Notes: generated from the sequence alone by a model not told the origin. A DNA stretch of 64,000 nucleotides from Lichenostomus cassidix (GCA_008360975.2 CM039182.1:47690491-47754490); one strand, 5' to 3'; shown: positions 1-27,184, numbered from the stretch's first letter. Program-made: numbers and translations.

Positions 1-337
1 TCCTAGCCTTTAAGACAACTGAATAAGGATATGAGTCAGTATAAATTGCCTTCAGAGGCAACTGAGCTAAGAGAGAAACACCCTAGGAAGGATTGCAAAC
101 CTTTTACCTTTGTCTAAGGTAATAACTCTTAACAAAAGAGAGAATATTTTACAAATCTCACCATTTCATATAAGTGGGACAGATACATATAAAAATGAGA
201 AGCAAAAGCTTTTGTTAAAAGCTTGCTTAGCAGCACAGCAAGTTCACTGGGCCTCTTTTTAAATACCTTTTTCCAGTTCAAACAATCATATTTAGTAGGT
301 GGAATAACAGTAATTTTGAGAAACAAGTCTTGCTTAC

Positions 338-13922
<13,585 letters not shown>

Positions 13923-16324
13923 GCTATGAGCACCGTGGCACATGTGTCCATCAAGGCTGAGTTCTGTGCCTATGACAGCAGGACATACTGCACTGGGTAT
14001 CTGACTGCAGCACATGTGCCACTACATGTTTCCAATCACAGGATGCTTTCCAGGGTGTCCTTGTATCCATTGTGATATATGTCTGTGCAATCACAGTGCA
14101 TGTTGTTACTCAGTAATTGCTCAAAAATTGAAAGCAGATCCTTATTTGTGCAATGGCTAAAACGTGTCAGCAAGCCCCAAGCTTTATGATCTCCTGAGAT
14201 TTGAAGATGCTTATCTGGCAGAGCTCTTGCTTTTTCCACCAGTGCTTATGGAAGGGGTGGTTAACCATTGGAATGGGCTGCCGAGGGAGGTGGTGGAGTC
14301 AACATCCCTGGTGGTGTTCAAGAAACTACTGGATGCGGTACTTGGTGCCGTGGTCTAGATCACAAGGTGGTGATCTACTCAAAGGTTGAACTTGATGATC
14401 TCAAAGGTCTTTTCCAGCCTGAATGATTCTGTGATTCTGTACAACCTGCAGACCCTTGTCAGGGTGATGTAGCAAGTGTATTGCTGTGTAAAACACTAGA
14501 ATATATTTATGATATGTGTTGCTTGTAGCTGCAGCACCAAGAAATGGGCATAATTCCATTTGAAGATGCTCTACAACTGGCATTTCATAATCTAGTACAA
14601 TATAAGTTCAGCAACTTCTCATCCTCTTCATAAACACCTGTCTTCATCTTTGAAATCATACCTTAATTGTAAAATGTTGACAGCAGTAAACAAAGCAGTT
14701 TTCACTTTGCAGAAGGGAAAAGAAAAAAAACCTATCCTGAGAAATATCCCTTCACAGGTGTCACTTAAAACAGGATGATCCTGGCCAAGGGCATGAAGGA
14801 GACACAGGCCTCTGAGGAACATGTAAAGCAAGAAGCAAAACTACTTCTGTGTGTGTTAAGGATTAAGTGTGTAAAACATGGACTGGTGGTACCTTGCTAT
14901 AACGTGCTTTGCCTTGCAAGGACATTTTGTTATCAGCACTGTCCACGATGGTTGCTACAAAGTCACTCTAATTCCCATCCTTATGCACAGGTACCTGCAG
15001 TGTCCCCAAGCATGACAGATCTCCACAAAAGCCCCTTTTGAGGCTGACTTCAGGTTCCCCAATTGTTGACCTTGGCGAACTACCTTGGTGGAGGCCAGCA
15101 GTCCTGCCCCACCACCTCCCTGCCTGTGGCTTCTTGAACATCTGGGTTGCAGTGACAGCTACCTCGGCCATGGTGCACTTTGGTGCACTTCTGTACACTA
15201 ACCTTGACTGTGTACTGACCTGGGAAACACCCAGGAGTGTGGGGAGCACTGAACTTCTAATCTGACGAATCTGGCTCTGCTCCAGGACCTGGACTTAGAG
15301 GAAGAATCTGGTTTTGATGGCCTTGGACGGTCTGCTGCAAGCCTCATCCAGAGCAGTGGGAAATGGGAGTAGGAATCTGCTGGATCTCAGCTCTCAATCT
15401 GGGACAGAAGACATTTACTCCAATTCTTCCTTGTTCATGCTGTTGCTGACAGTGATTTGTGCTGTCAGTATCTGCCCTGGGCCAGCTGGTAGGAAAATCA
15501 CCTTTAGTCCTTACACCTCTGTTAATCTTTGTATCAGAGAGATGCAGCCTTTTTCACTGGATGTCACTTGCATGAAGCTTTAAAATTTTGTGTTGTCTGT
15601 GCCAAAGTCCTGATTTCTGTGTGGAAGTATGTGAGAAAAGGTCTAGTTCTCTGGCTGCAAGCAGCCATCAAAAGACCTTTTCATATTTACACTGCAACTG
15701 CTCCAACTGGAGGTCAGCCCTGTTTGCTCATACCTTGCAAGCTTTGCTCGGACCCATTCCAGTTTAGATTATTTTCTGTGACAGTGTGTTAAAAAATGAA
15801 TTTGTTTTTATCAAAGCAAATAAAGTCCAAATTATGTGGATTTCACTTTAAAGAATTTAGGAAGATGTAACCACTGTATTTTGGTGCCATGGCTCAGAAC
15901 TGGAGTTGGGGCAAAAGAAGCGGTGAAAAATGAATGGAAAGAGCTTGTTGGAATCTTAATGCTTTTTAAGATCCCAGAGAAGAAAGCTGATGTGTTTAGC
16001 AATCAATGCTATGAAATTTCAGAAGGCAAGAATTAGTTTCTTAGAAAGACATGAAACTGAAACAGCCCCAGTCATTAGAGAAATGTAATGAGTTTATTCC
16101 CTTGAGACACAGAGGATAATTTAATTTAAAAAAAAAATAAATAATGCAATAGAATAGTTGCAATCCTACCAAAATCTTTCTTGTGCTGGGAAGACATGGC
16201 CTAAGTGTCAGTAAACAATATGGATTTTGAATGCTTTGTTATTTATTATAAAATCTATTTTCTTAAATGCAAAGATCTATCTAGTTTTGGGTCTGATTAT
16301 ATTAATCTAACATATTCTTTTAGA
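13923..16324. other. Intergenic, no gene seen (apart from the CR1 fragment at 14228-14440)
   Basis: I see no coding exon with splice signals, no RNA gene and no clear LTR end. Short open frames have no recognisable family features. Confidence 0.6.
14228..14440 (+). mobile_element. CR1 LINE 3' end fragment
   Basis: About 210 bases with the CR1 block reading [13 protein letters not shown] and a terminal GATTCTGTGATTCTGT. Confidence 0.85.
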
Positions 16325-16550
16325 TATAAGAAAGAAGTTTTTTATAATGAGGGTGGTAAAACACTGGAACAGGTTGTGCAGGCAGGTGGTGGCAGCCCCA
16401 TCCCTGTAAACATTCAGTATCAGGTTGGATGGGGCTCTGAGCAAGACATCCCTGGTCTAGTTGAAGATGTCTCTGCTCATTGCAGAGGGGTTTGGCTAGA
16501 TGATTTTTAAAGGTCCTTTCCAACCCAAACTGTTCTGATTCTATGATACT
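16325..16550 (+). mobile_element. CR1 LINE 3' end fragment
   Basis: Degenerate CR1 end (GGTGGTAAAACACTGGAACA, then AGGTCCTTTCCAACCC), ending in a TTCTATGAT remnant. Confidence 0.85.
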
Positions 16551-17845
16551 TTATACCATTTTGAAGTCCTAGCTACTCATTATCTGCAGCATGTACTTAC
16601 TATTCTAACTCAAATATATTAGGAAGCCCAGAAAATAGATTTTAAACCCATTTGTAAATTCTTATTGACCCATTCAAAGTCAACAGTGCTTTATTTGCCT
16701 TGAGCAGTTAAAAGAGAGTATTAAGAAATAGTAAATAAGGTTTAAGAAAGAATTGGGGAATGGGATTATAGCACAGGGGAAGCAAATAAATCATGGCTGG
16801 CACAACACTGCGAAACTAGAACCCAAGACTACATCCTGTAACATGAGACATGACTGAAAAAAAGGCAGAGATATGCTACACTGAAGAAAGGAGTGAAGAT
16901 TGATGAAATCAATTGGAAAGGCTAAGATTATTAGGGTTTTAGTCTGTAGCTCAAGCAGAATAGGAGGTTAAAAGATGAGGATTGCTTGAACAAAAAAGCC
17001 TGATTTTGTGTTTGTTTTTAAAGAGAAGCAAGTTGAGTAGCATTCCAGTATGCTACTACTTTTGTAAAATTCCTTGTAAAAAACAGTTTCTTCTTTTTTT
17101 ATAGGTGACATCCCAGTATCTGGAAATGTCTTCTCATTTACCGTTAAATAATTTCCCATGATGTGCATGTTAGTGGAAAATGGTATCTTTCACCCTTCTT
17201 CCAGTTTTTAATGCCAAACTGCAGCACAGTTTATGACAGTTTCTCCTAAATGTCTCCAGTTGCCAAGGAAGAGATAACTGAAAGAATGCAAACAAATAAC
17301 CTTGATTCACAGACCTCTGCTTCTTTTCAGCTTGTCTTGACAAGCACCCAGAGTGTCCAGGCAGTTCTTTTAACCCTTATCATTGCAGCATACAGACCCA
17401 CTCTTCTCGCAGTGAATTTCTTGCAACTTTAGGATTCAGAATAAAAGATTAACACAAAATTTGTGTGACAAAGGTTGGCTGTGTATCAATAACAGAAGCA
17501 ATAGCACTGGCAGTAGTGATGTGTTACTAAGCCTATTTACAGAGAAGGAGCTGCTTTGAATTAATGCAGTGCCTCCCTAGCTTTCCTCCCCACATAAACC
17601 GCACCCCATTTCATGGCAGAAAAAATGTCTCAGACTCATGTTCCACTGAAATCAGATTATCCCATATATAATTCAGGACAGTAAGTGACACAGGATCACT
17701 TGTTTAACGACAGTAATTTTGTTTAACGACAGTAATTTTATTCTGAGTTGGTCACTCATGGTCCAGGGTTTGGTGAAAATGTGCTTCCATGAGTAGAACA
17801 GCTGCTCAGGACTGTGTTTCACATGCCTTTATACAGATCCTCAGG
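16551..17845. other. Intergenic, no gene seen
   Basis: AT-rich unique sequence. The only structure noted is a perfect 19-bp tandem duplication at 17702-17739. Confidence 0.6.
17702..17739. repeat. 19-bp perfect tandem duplication
   Basis: Two adjacent identical copies of GTTTAACGACAGTAATTTT at 17702-17720 and 17721-17739. Confidence 0.97.
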
Positions 17846-18107
17846 TGTGGCTAGCACAGGTTTTTCCCACGAGAATTCTTCTTGTGTTTTATAAATAAAG
17901 ATAAAGTTTGGATGTTATTGGAACAGTGTCCCAGAACTTGGACAGTGCAGGCCTGGCCAATCAGGCCTGGAGGAAGGCTTCTGACTGACCAATCTGGGTG
18001 ACTTTTGAGAACTCTATATATGTGATGAAATCAAAACAATAAAGGTCATTCCTTCTTGCCACTGAGAACTGGTGCTTTCATTACTCTGCTAGCTGCTCAC
18101 AGCGACA
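17846..18107 (+). mobile_element. Solo LTR, family A (262 bp)
   Basis: Starts TGTGGCTAGCACAGG and ends ..GCGACA. The perfect 6-bp target duplication CTCAGG lies at 17840-17845 and 18108-18113. It contains a TATA-like TCTATATATG and an AATAAA signal, so it has promoter and polyadenylation elements. The 6-bp duplication fits class II (ERVK/alpha-beta-like) retroviruses; no internal genes adjoin it. Confidence 0.93.
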
Positions 18108-18113
18108 CTCAGG

Positions 18114-19689
18114 TGTTTGCATAAGGCAAGAGGAGTTTTTGCTGGACAATATTGCCCCAAATAAGATTTTTTTCACCCTAGTTTATAGAGCATTTTTATG
18201 AGTTCTGAAGGAAAGCAGGTTTTGGAGGCTCATTATGAGAAAATAACTGAAGTATTTACATCTCCTGTGCATGCAGTCTTGTCAGGTAAGGTGTTATTAT
18301 GAAGTCCACTTGAGAGGACCCTGGAGCATTCAGATGAACAGGATGATTTGTACAAGGCCCTATAGAACATGCCTGATAGAACTTGGAATAATTCTTTTTT
18401 GTCAGTATGTTAACCATAATATCACTTCTCTACCTAGAATATGGGCATTTATTTCTGTGGACCTTAAAATACTCATAGGTGCATTTCCTAGGGAACATAA
18501 AAGTGCTTTGCTGTACAAGCTGAAGATTTGTTACACTCCAAGTCTTACAGGAAAAAATGATTCACACTATGTATGTGGAGTTCCCTTAATGCAATATGTG
18601 TAAGGGAACTTGCTCTCCATTTGTTCTCAACTGTTCAAATTTATGTTCTTTTTTTTATATCTGAACTGGTTTAAAAAGATTACCTTCCTGTAATGACCAC
18701 TGTGGTTTGTCCTCACAGCCTGGGACCTCTGGTACCATCCCATTTTTGATTCTTGTGCCTCCAATTTTGCTCTAAGATAACTGATAACACAGTCAACAGA
18801 AAATAACTTTATGTTGTCACAATCACCTAGAGCTAACCTAAACCAAATCAGACCCACTGTGTGGTTGCTATCACTGCTAAAATCAATCAGAATCAGCTTG
18901 TGCCAATGTAACCCAGACCTGTGCTGAGACTCTGCCCTGTCAAGCTGAAGCAAATCCTTCCGGCTTTCATTTGTAAGAGCAAAAATGGTATTTACTTGAC
19001 TGCAGACTGAGTCCCGATTTTTAGAGAGGGCACTTCTGTAGGCAATGCAGCTTGTATTTGTCCTTTGCAACCATATCAGAACATTACTTGTTATCTCTTT
19101 GTCCAGCATTAAAAACTGTCACAAGCAGAATGCTTATGCAAATTAATCACACATCAGTATGAAGGCAGCATTTTCCATGTTCCTAAAATGTTCCTCAAAA
19201 TTGGAATTTTTGAGATCAAATCTATGCCAACTTTTTTTTTCCCTCCAGTATCACCATCATTCCATGGTGTTTAGATTTTTCCAAACTAGTGTTCATGATG
19301 ATGGTAGTTTTTCTGATATTGTAGTTGTACTTTCCTTTGAAACAAAACATCTTCTGGACCAAATGGGAAGTACGAAACAAAAGGACTGTTTTATTCCTTC
19401 ATTTTTATAACTTATTTCCTGAGTGACTAATATTCTTCAGCATATAAGAGTTATGAAGTATTTTGTGAGGTCTGAATGGTGTAATACTACTGCATGATGT
19501 TGTATATATTCTGTTATTGTTTTTTCCTCAGGGATTTAGTATATTCTGAAAAACCAGATTTTTTGGCATAGTGTCAGAGGAAGCTTAAGATGAACTTAAA
19601 AGTACTATGCTAACTAAATATCATTATTATATGTTATTGGAAAAAAATAGAGTAAAACATTTAAATTATATACAGGTGTCTTCATCTTG
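18114..19689. other. Intergenic, no gene seen
   Basis: Contains a 160-codon open frame on the minus strand (18627-19109) with no recognised domain and within chance expectation; otherwise unremarkable. Confidence 0.55.
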
Positions 19690-19925
19690 AGATGTAGAAA
19701 AGTTTTTTTTTTACAGTCAGAACAATCAATCACTGGAAAAACCTCCTCAAGGATTCAGAAGACATGCCCCACCCCCCATCACTAGAGGTTTCCAAGGTGC
19801 AACTGGACACAGTTCTAAATAATATCATCAAGGCTCCCTTTTCCACCAAAAATTGGACTGGGTGAACTTGGGAGGCCTCTTCCAACCTGGGCTCTTCTGT
19901 GGTGCTCTTCTATGGTTCTGTGTTT
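19690..19925 (+). mobile_element. CR1-like LINE 3' end, diverged
   Basis: Degenerate CR1 3' region (TAGAGGTTTCCAAGGTGCAA, then CCTCTTCCAACCTGGGC) with a CTTCTATGGTTCTGTG terminus. Confidence 0.75.
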
Positions 19926-21680
19926 ATTGCATAACTGGACTGCAGGAAAAAAATTGTTCTCTAAAATTTTCATTGCCAGTAAATACTGGCAGTGTTTTAA
20001 CCTATTTTTCTTGTGATTAAAGTCTCATTTTGATTTTTCTCTTTAACTTCAATACATTACAAGAATGGACAAAATACATGCACTGAAGTTTCAATACCTT
20101 GGCCTTTCCTGTAAAAGATGAAAAAAAAGCTTTATTTCCAGAAAGAAGTGCAATGGGAGGATAACCCATACTTTTTCACCTCCAGTCAGTGACCTGCATG
20201 CTCTAAAATTTACAAGTCACATTTTTGGACGTAGGTGATTCAGATACTGGGCAAGGGCTGGAAAATTTCTACCACCATTGTTCTCAGGGTATTTCATGTC
20301 TTTTCAGTGGACATCAAGAGCAGCAAAAGTAACATGGACTTCAGTCAGCTCTGCCAAATTTCCACTTTCGAGTTTCTCTTGTGTGGAGACACCACGCTCC
20401 AATAACAGGAAAGCCTAAAGCAAATAGCTACAAACCCAAACAGCAGGAGATCCCTTACTGCAATATGGGCTATATTCCATAACTGTAAAAACACGATGAC
20501 CTCCAGATTCACATAAAATTTTTATCTTATTCTGCAGAAATTTCTGAGGATTTTAGATAATATTATCTGCAGCATGTAATTCCGAATTGGTTGCCTGGTT
20601 GTGCTACAATGAAAAATATAATGAAACAGTTTTGTAAGCCCATAGGAGTAAAAAGAGCTGTGGAAATCTTTCTGAGACCTTTGAATAAGTAGTATTCACA
20701 TGCTAAATTAAAGAGATCCCTGCTACTTTGGAAGGTAATCAGAGTATATCATAGCTATATTGTCTTCCTCTAGTAGTATGACTGTAACTGTGTGAAACAG
20801 GTGTGCCTTTTTAAGGACAAGGCTCTTTTCTTTACAAACTGGAATGGGCACATAAACTATGTTTTTTACCACTTCCTATGTGAGTGAGAGGGTTGGGTGT
20901 AGTGCTTGGTAAGAAATACGTAATTCAGGAAAAGAAAGCCTGCCACCATCTCCAGAACAAGGCAAAAGTCTAGATACAGACCAAACAAGCAGTCCTACAG
21001 CAGTCCTACAGCTGGAGGAAACATCCTGCACAGTTTTGTGGGACTGGCCATGCCAGCCACACTGTACCCCTGGGATGGAGGGGATCACATTGGTTCCATT
21101 GGAAGGTCCTGGAGGATGGGTGACTGAAGGTGACCTTTTCAGTAGTCTCTGAGAGTTTGAATCAGATAAGAAGACAAGAGAAATTGGGAAAAACTGGACC
21201 TCTGAACCCATGATGGTGGTGCCTACTGTTGAACTTGGCATGGACTCATTACAAAAACAAACACACAAAATCCTGCCAATCTCTGCTGGTATGCTGCCAG
21301 AAGTATGCTGGTGCTGAGATCTGGATTGGAACGTATTTGAATTAGTTTTCCTAGTAAACTTGCACAGATTCTTGACTAGTTTCCTGATACATAAACATCT
21401 GACCTTTGGGCATCTCTTCCTAGGAGTGTTCATCTTCCTTTGTGTCACCAAGACTGTCACCTCTGTTTCTTATGAAGTAAGGCTCTGTGCCACTCTCTCT
21501 TGCTAAAATCCTGTCCAGTCGGTGTTGTAGATGGACATGTTCTTTGCTCATTAAAACTTGGTCTTCATGTTCCAAAGCACCTGATAGCCATCTCCTACTG
21601 TTATTTTCACAATTGGTTTTATACAGTCTTAGTCTCAGGGAGTTGGCATTTGCATATCACACCGCTGTGAGAGACTGAAC
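19926..21680. other. Intergenic; one unexplained 194-codon frame
   Basis: No known gene. A 194-codon minus-strand open frame (20876-21460) has no domain I recognise. It lies just upstream of a nested LTR pair and might be old retroviral sequence or chance. Confidence 0.5.
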
Positions 21681-22614
21681 TGTTAAGGGATAATGACTCA
21701 AAATATTCCCCCATTTGTGGAGAAGCCAGGCTGCTTTGCTGTACTGGAGGAGGTGAGCTTTTGGGGTGTGTAGTGGCTAACCTCTGCTCTGATAAGACAG
21801 AGGGTGAATGATGGGCTATGAGTGAGTTAGGAGACAATCCTTGGAGACTGGCTTGGTGCCTCTTGTCATGCTAAACTGTCCTCCCTTGCACAAACCACTG
21901 GGTTGTGGGGGTCCCCCTCCTCCATGGATGTTCCTGAGGGTTTTTCCCCACTGTGGCTAGCACAGGTCTTTCTTGTGAGAACATTTTGCTGTGTTTTATA
22001 AACAAAGATAAAGCCTGGATGTTTTTCAAACACTGTCTCGAGACATGGACAGTTCAGGCCTGGCCAATTAGGCCTAGGGGGAGGTTTCTGGCTGACCAAT
22101 CTGAGCGACCTCTGAAAAGTCTATATATATATGGAAATCAAAATAATAAACGCCTTTTCTTGCTACACTGAGAACTGGGTCCTCTTCTCTGCTAGCGGCT
22201 CAACAGTGACACCCCACCACTTCTTTGGGACTTCCCCCATCCCCGATGGATCTGGTCTGTGAACACCACTTCAACCAAGACTGCACAGCAACCAAATCTT
22301 GTCCCTGGGCCTACGGGTGGTGAGATCCTCACCCTCTTGTTCCTTCTCTCTTTTTCTTTCTTTCTTTTCCCTTGGGCATGTCCTTTGGTGATGTTGCACT
22401 TTCATAATGCAATGCTTCCTTATTGTTATATTACTATAGATAATAACAACCAAACAGGCTACATGCCTGTTTTCCTTTACAACCAAGCTGTACTATAATA
22501 AACCCCACATATTTACATGCACCAATCATTTAGTGTTTTTTCACTCTAATCCACCCCAAGGGATCTATTACCAAGAACCTGGGTTACCCTTGCCTTCTGC
22601 AATGGGTCTTAACA
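21681..22614 (+). mobile_element. Older LTR (family B) hosting a nested solo LTR
   Basis: Bounded by matching inverted ends TGTTAAG (21681) and CTTAACA (22614). Without the nested insertion it would be about 668 bp. It contains a pyrimidine-rich tract and an AATAAACC signal near 22497. I find no clear target duplication, so the borders are inferred. Confidence 0.5.
21952..22211 (+). mobile_element. Solo LTR, family A (260 bp), nested
   Basis: TGTGGCTAGCACAGGTC to ..CAGTGACA. Perfect 6-bp target duplication CCCCAC at 21946-21951 and 22212-22217. TATATATAT box at about 22121 and AATAAA at about 22146. Inserted inside the older LTR at 21681-22614. Confidence 0.95.
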
Positions 22615-24429
22615 ACCACACATATGTGTCTGCACTCCATTAGAACATACTGGGATGGAAGCAACAAGAACATGAGTCTGAAGTTACTGACTCAAAATTA
22701 TCTGAACAGGAACTGGGGACAATTTATGTATTTAATTTAAAACAGTACAAACCCATGTATCTTTGTTTGATTATTATTTCCGGTTTCTTCCAAGATGACT
22801 CATCTCTGACCACAAGCCTTGTGTTTTTGTTTGTTCTGTTGCTGCCAGCTGTTGGTTGCCCATTCAGCAGATTCCTTCAGGCACCACTACTGCAGAGACT
22901 TACCAGTTCCAGCCCACACCAATGACCCTCAAGAAGTGCCTTTCCCAAAACCTTCATGGTCCCCTCTATTCTCCACCCTTCTCTTTCTTCTTTTGCCCCC
23001 ACTCATCCTTGCTCAGCTCTTTTGCCTTCAAAACAAATAGGTTGAGGGGACAGGTGCAGAAGGAGCATATTTCTTTGCCCTGGTCACACTTACTGCTCTC
23101 CCTGCCCATTCTTCATCCCTTGCTTGGCTCTGTAAGATTATTCAAACAGCTCCCACAGGAGTGACTACACTTCATGTAAACAGTCTTGAACTGGTTGGGT
23201 TATTCCAAATTGTTAAGCAGATTTTTAGAAAAAAAAAATTGAAAAAAATAGCAAAGGAAGATAATTATTTATGTGATGCTAAGTGAGTTTTATGCTTCTG
23301 CAGTTTTAACACTGCTACCAGTAGCTGGGTTAAAGCCTAGCTAAGAGACACCGCTAGAACCGTCTTGCCATGCACAACAGATTATACTGCCTTCCTAACA
23401 GGATACACAGTGCTTGCTATCACAGGATTCCAGTCCCCACTTAGGACATACTGTGCCACAACTGTTTTAAGTGTGTAAAGAATAACACTGGAGAATGGCT
23501 GTGCTGGTAGCAGACATGAGAGGAACAAAAAGCTTGGTCTTGGAAAAAACACCAGAGATTGTGTGTGCATCACTGACAACTGTACAATCATACAGACTTC
23601 ATGGGGGACAAATAGTCCTTCAGGTAGTTTACAAGAATATTGGCCTAAATGATGCTGCCACAGGCAGTCAGGCTTTAAGGACAAGGAGCAACAGAAAAGG
23701 ATAATGTGATAATGTGCAAGAAGCATTAGACAGGAGAGATGTGAAGGGATTTTTCAGCATTAGGGCAACTGGCAGCAAAATTACAAATTAGGCCTGTATT
23801 TGCTGTTAGTTGCACTACCCTGTAATTATTATGTGCTTTATTAAAAGTTCTTTTAAAGCTATTATTCTGAAGCACCTGATTTCTCTGTAACCTGTTTTTT
23901 GACCTCAGAAATAAACCAGGGCAAACAGATGTCCATCATTAGTATTGCTATGTCAGTTTGGAGATAGGTTTTTAAAGTCAATTAAACATCCTGAAATAAT
24001 CATGCTGGTGGAAGCTGCAGTTTTCCACAAAACCACAACTACACCACAAACTTTTGCCCTCATAGCTGTAATAGCTGGAGATACTGTTTATGGCCAGTGT
24101 ATTTTTGTTGCCTAGCTGTCTTGTGTGAGGCAGTTATACCAGGAAATACATGTTTTTTCCGTGTATGGAGTCAGGGAGCAGCAGGAGTCAGTTCCTTCCC
24201 AAGGGCTGGAGATCCTCAGGGATCCTCAGGGCCAAGCAGATGCTTCCCCAGCCAGGGTCCATCCCACTGCCCTCACTGAGGGAGCTGGCAGGCTGGGGGA
24301 AGCCAGGCACAGCTCCCAGCCCAGGGCATCGGGCAGCCACATGGGGATGGGCCAAGGCCAGGCTGGGATGTCAGCTTGTTAATGTGGGTCAGGAACAGAC
24401 CTGGTGAGGGGAACTAGGGTCAGACACAG
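22615..24429. other. Intergenic, no gene seen
   Basis: No exon, RNA gene or clear mobile-element end recognised. Confidence 0.55.
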
Positions 24430-24980
24430 CCCTGTGATTGTCAGGCCCATGTGTTATCAAATCTCTGAAAACCAGAGTAAGACTCCTTAACACCAATTTT
24501 TCTGTGTTAAAGAGGGCATAATTTATTTAGGTGCCTGGAAGGCATGGGGGATCACTCCTCCTAACATACCCCCTGATTGTTACATGCATGCTGCTAATAC
24601 ACAGTCACTACATACTTATATTTTAACATTATAATTTGTCCATTACCATAAAAACCCTCCCCATGTTCCCTAAGTTCCTAAACTCAGTCCTTGTTTTGGC
24701 TGTAGCTGCATTCCTTAGCCAGATGTCCCCTCTTTATCTTCTAATGTCCTTGCATGGGAAATAATTTCTGTATGCCTTGCTTCTCTGCTAAAGGTCTGCA
24801 GACACAGTGTCTCCTCTGCTAAAAGTTCACAGTCACAGTGCCTTTCCACTAAAAGCTCACAGTTACAACAGAAATTGAATTAACCTTTTTGGTATTGCAT
24901 GGGCTGAAGGGTGCCCTAGGTGATGTTGGTCAGGGCTCCAGGCTGGTGGGTGTCCCCAGGCCCTGCTGTATGGTGTAGTT
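24430..24980 (-). mobile_element. Possible LTR remnant with internal repeats
   Basis: An inverted polyadenylation-like TTTATT near 24520 is followed by three imperfect ~30-bp tandem copies around 24785-24870 (CTGCTAAAAGTTCACAGTCA-like). The layout resembles a minus-strand LTR with U3 repeats, but no termini or target duplication were found. Confidence 0.3.
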
Positions 24981-26039
24981 TGTCCTCAGGGGAGAGGGAG
25001 TGATGTTGCCGCTGGAATTGATGCAGTGCCTTCAGCTGAGAGCTGAGTCTGCCTCACACCAGGTGCAGGCCTGTGGTACGATGCAGCAATATCTGATGCA
25101 GGTTCAGCACTGTGCTGTCAGGAGCCAGGAGATGCCTACTGCTCAGCAAAGCAAGAGCTGTTGGTGGAGTAGGTCTCTCAAGCTCAACATGACCAAAAGC
25201 TTGTGACATGCTCTGCAACTCTCTTTTCTGGATGTGTTATGAAAGGTGTTCTTCCCTTCAAAGTGATGTTTTGCCATCATTGGATAAGAAGCAGAGATAA
25301 AAAGCAAGATTGCTAGCACTATGCCAAGACCCATCCCTTACATGACCTGCATCATGAGCTCTGATATACAGGTGCATGTGTGGAGAGAGAATTTGAGGGA
25401 TCTATTACTCAATCTCCCATGCAAAAGAAATGTTTCCCCTTGGAAATTTACCCACATGGACACCTTTACTCTATAGTTGCAACAGAAGGGATTTAGAAGC
25501 TATGTATAAAGGGCTTTATACATCATTTTCTGCTGCCTTACTGGGCTTTATGAGCACCTCCTCCCAGCATTTTCTCTTCTTTATGAGCACCCCATATCAA
25601 CCAGTATACCTAACTCCTTACTGCTTACATAGAGTACTGCCTCCCTGAGTGGGTCCACCCTTTCCAGTTCCTGCTGCTTCTCCACTCATTTAGACTAAGA
25701 AATGCAATAATTTGCTGACTCACTAATTCACTGGCAATGCATGTGACATGCTATGCTGAATAAGAAGGAAACGCCCTGCTGCACACCAAAGAGGAGCTTA
25801 TAAACTGCCAAGTTTCATTTTCACAGCTGAGTTATAAAAAAAGACAAAGTTTAGTTTTCTGTCTCATGACTGTTTTGACAAACACACCCATAGCATGTTG
25901 TGCCAGTGTTTAGGTCAGAATCCTGTCAGAGTCAAAAAGCAATGAGTTCCACTTTCTGCATTGGTATTAAAGTGGGTTGGTCTTTGGTTTCTCCAGCTGC
26001 ACTGAAACATCCCTAAATAACAACGGTGGGGAGTTCGGA
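24981..26039. other. Intergenic, no gene seen
   Basis: No feature recognised. Confidence 0.55.
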
Positions 26040-26720
26040 GGTGTCAGACTGGAGGGATTGATGTCTCAAGACATTTTGGGGTGCAAGTGTGTGGGGGAAG
26101 GGGCAGGTCAGGCCTTGTTCTGGCAAGACAGTGCACTGCCTTGTACACCCCCTGCCCTAAGCCAGTATCCCAGCCCAGCAGCAGCTGCCAATCCCTGGCA
26201 CACCAGAGGCAGTGCTCCACACCCACCTCTGGAGCCTCTAACCCAGCTCCAAAGTGGCCAAATGACCAGAAGTCCCACTTGGGGGAAGGGCCCAGGAAGG
26301 CCAAGGTGTATTTAAGGCTGAACATGAGGCAAGCATACATCTTGACCCTCTCTCTTCTTGGAACTTCTATCTGAACACTGCTGGAACCCAGCAGTGGGTA
26401 GCTGTATCTGTCCTTTTCTATATCTTTTCTGTTTTTCTCTCTTTCTCTTTCTTCTTCTTCTAATTTCCTCTTCTAAGAATTTTTGAGTAACTTAAAACCG
26501 AACAGACTGAGAGTTTGCTAAGTTGAATGGACCGAGTTAATGCTTTGGGAAGAGTTTCATGTTGACTGAATCCTGATCTAAACATTTTGCTGAGTTTTCT
26601 GATTTTCTAAAGTTGCCAGTAAAGCATTTTTTGGTATTTTGATCCTTTGAAAATATCTTGTTGGTATTTCTCTCGTGCATCTAACTCAGAGTACATGAAC
26701 AACCATAAGCCCTTCTAAAA
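26040..26720 (+). mobile_element. Probable ERV LTR
   Basis: Layout is LTR-like: GC-rich upstream part, TATTTAAGGCTGAACATGAG core-promoter-like block near 26309, then a long pyrimidine tract (26400-26475) and an AT-rich 3' part with CAGTAAAGCATTTT. I recall this arrangement from songbird LTRs. Ends not resolved. Confidence 0.45.
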
Positions 26721-27184
26721 GTCTCATCGAGCAAGTTTCTTGGGCGCCTTACAGGAGGTCACATGAAATTCCAGATATATTAGTATCCATCAGGCATTCA
26801 TTCCTCTCAACATTTATATCATATTGATTCACTCAGGCACTTTTGCCTGACTAAGAACTCCAAAATCCCACCTAAGTGGGATTTCTTTAAATAAAGTGAT
26901 ATTTCACTAAATAAAGTGATTTCTTTAAATCACTTAGGAAACAAGGTTACACTACACCTTTCCCACCTTGTGTGGATGCAGACACAAAAAAATTGTGGCT
27001 ATATTTTGACTGCTTTCTTTAAAAGTGGCTTTGCCTATTATTTTGATGCACTCCACTAGGAGCCAAGTGATATAAAACCACCTGTGCTAAGGTTAATATT
27101 ACTTCATTTCTCTAGTCCCTAATAGGGTAGTAGGATAATTTATGTGAAAACTCAGTGCAGAAGATGGATAATTAGCAGAAACCC
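26721..27184. other. Intergenic, no gene seen
   Basis: Contains a short local repeat around 26884-26940 built from TTTCTTTAAATAAAGTGAT-like units that can fold back on itself; nothing else. Confidence 0.5.

Noticed and set aside
1..337. Possible MLH1 exon 14
   Set aside because: No sequence coding the expected exon 14 peptide and no suitable splice pair was found; it must lie beyond base 1.
18627..19109. 160-codon minus-strand open frame
   Set aside because: Length is within chance expectation for 64 kb at this base composition and no domain is recognisable.
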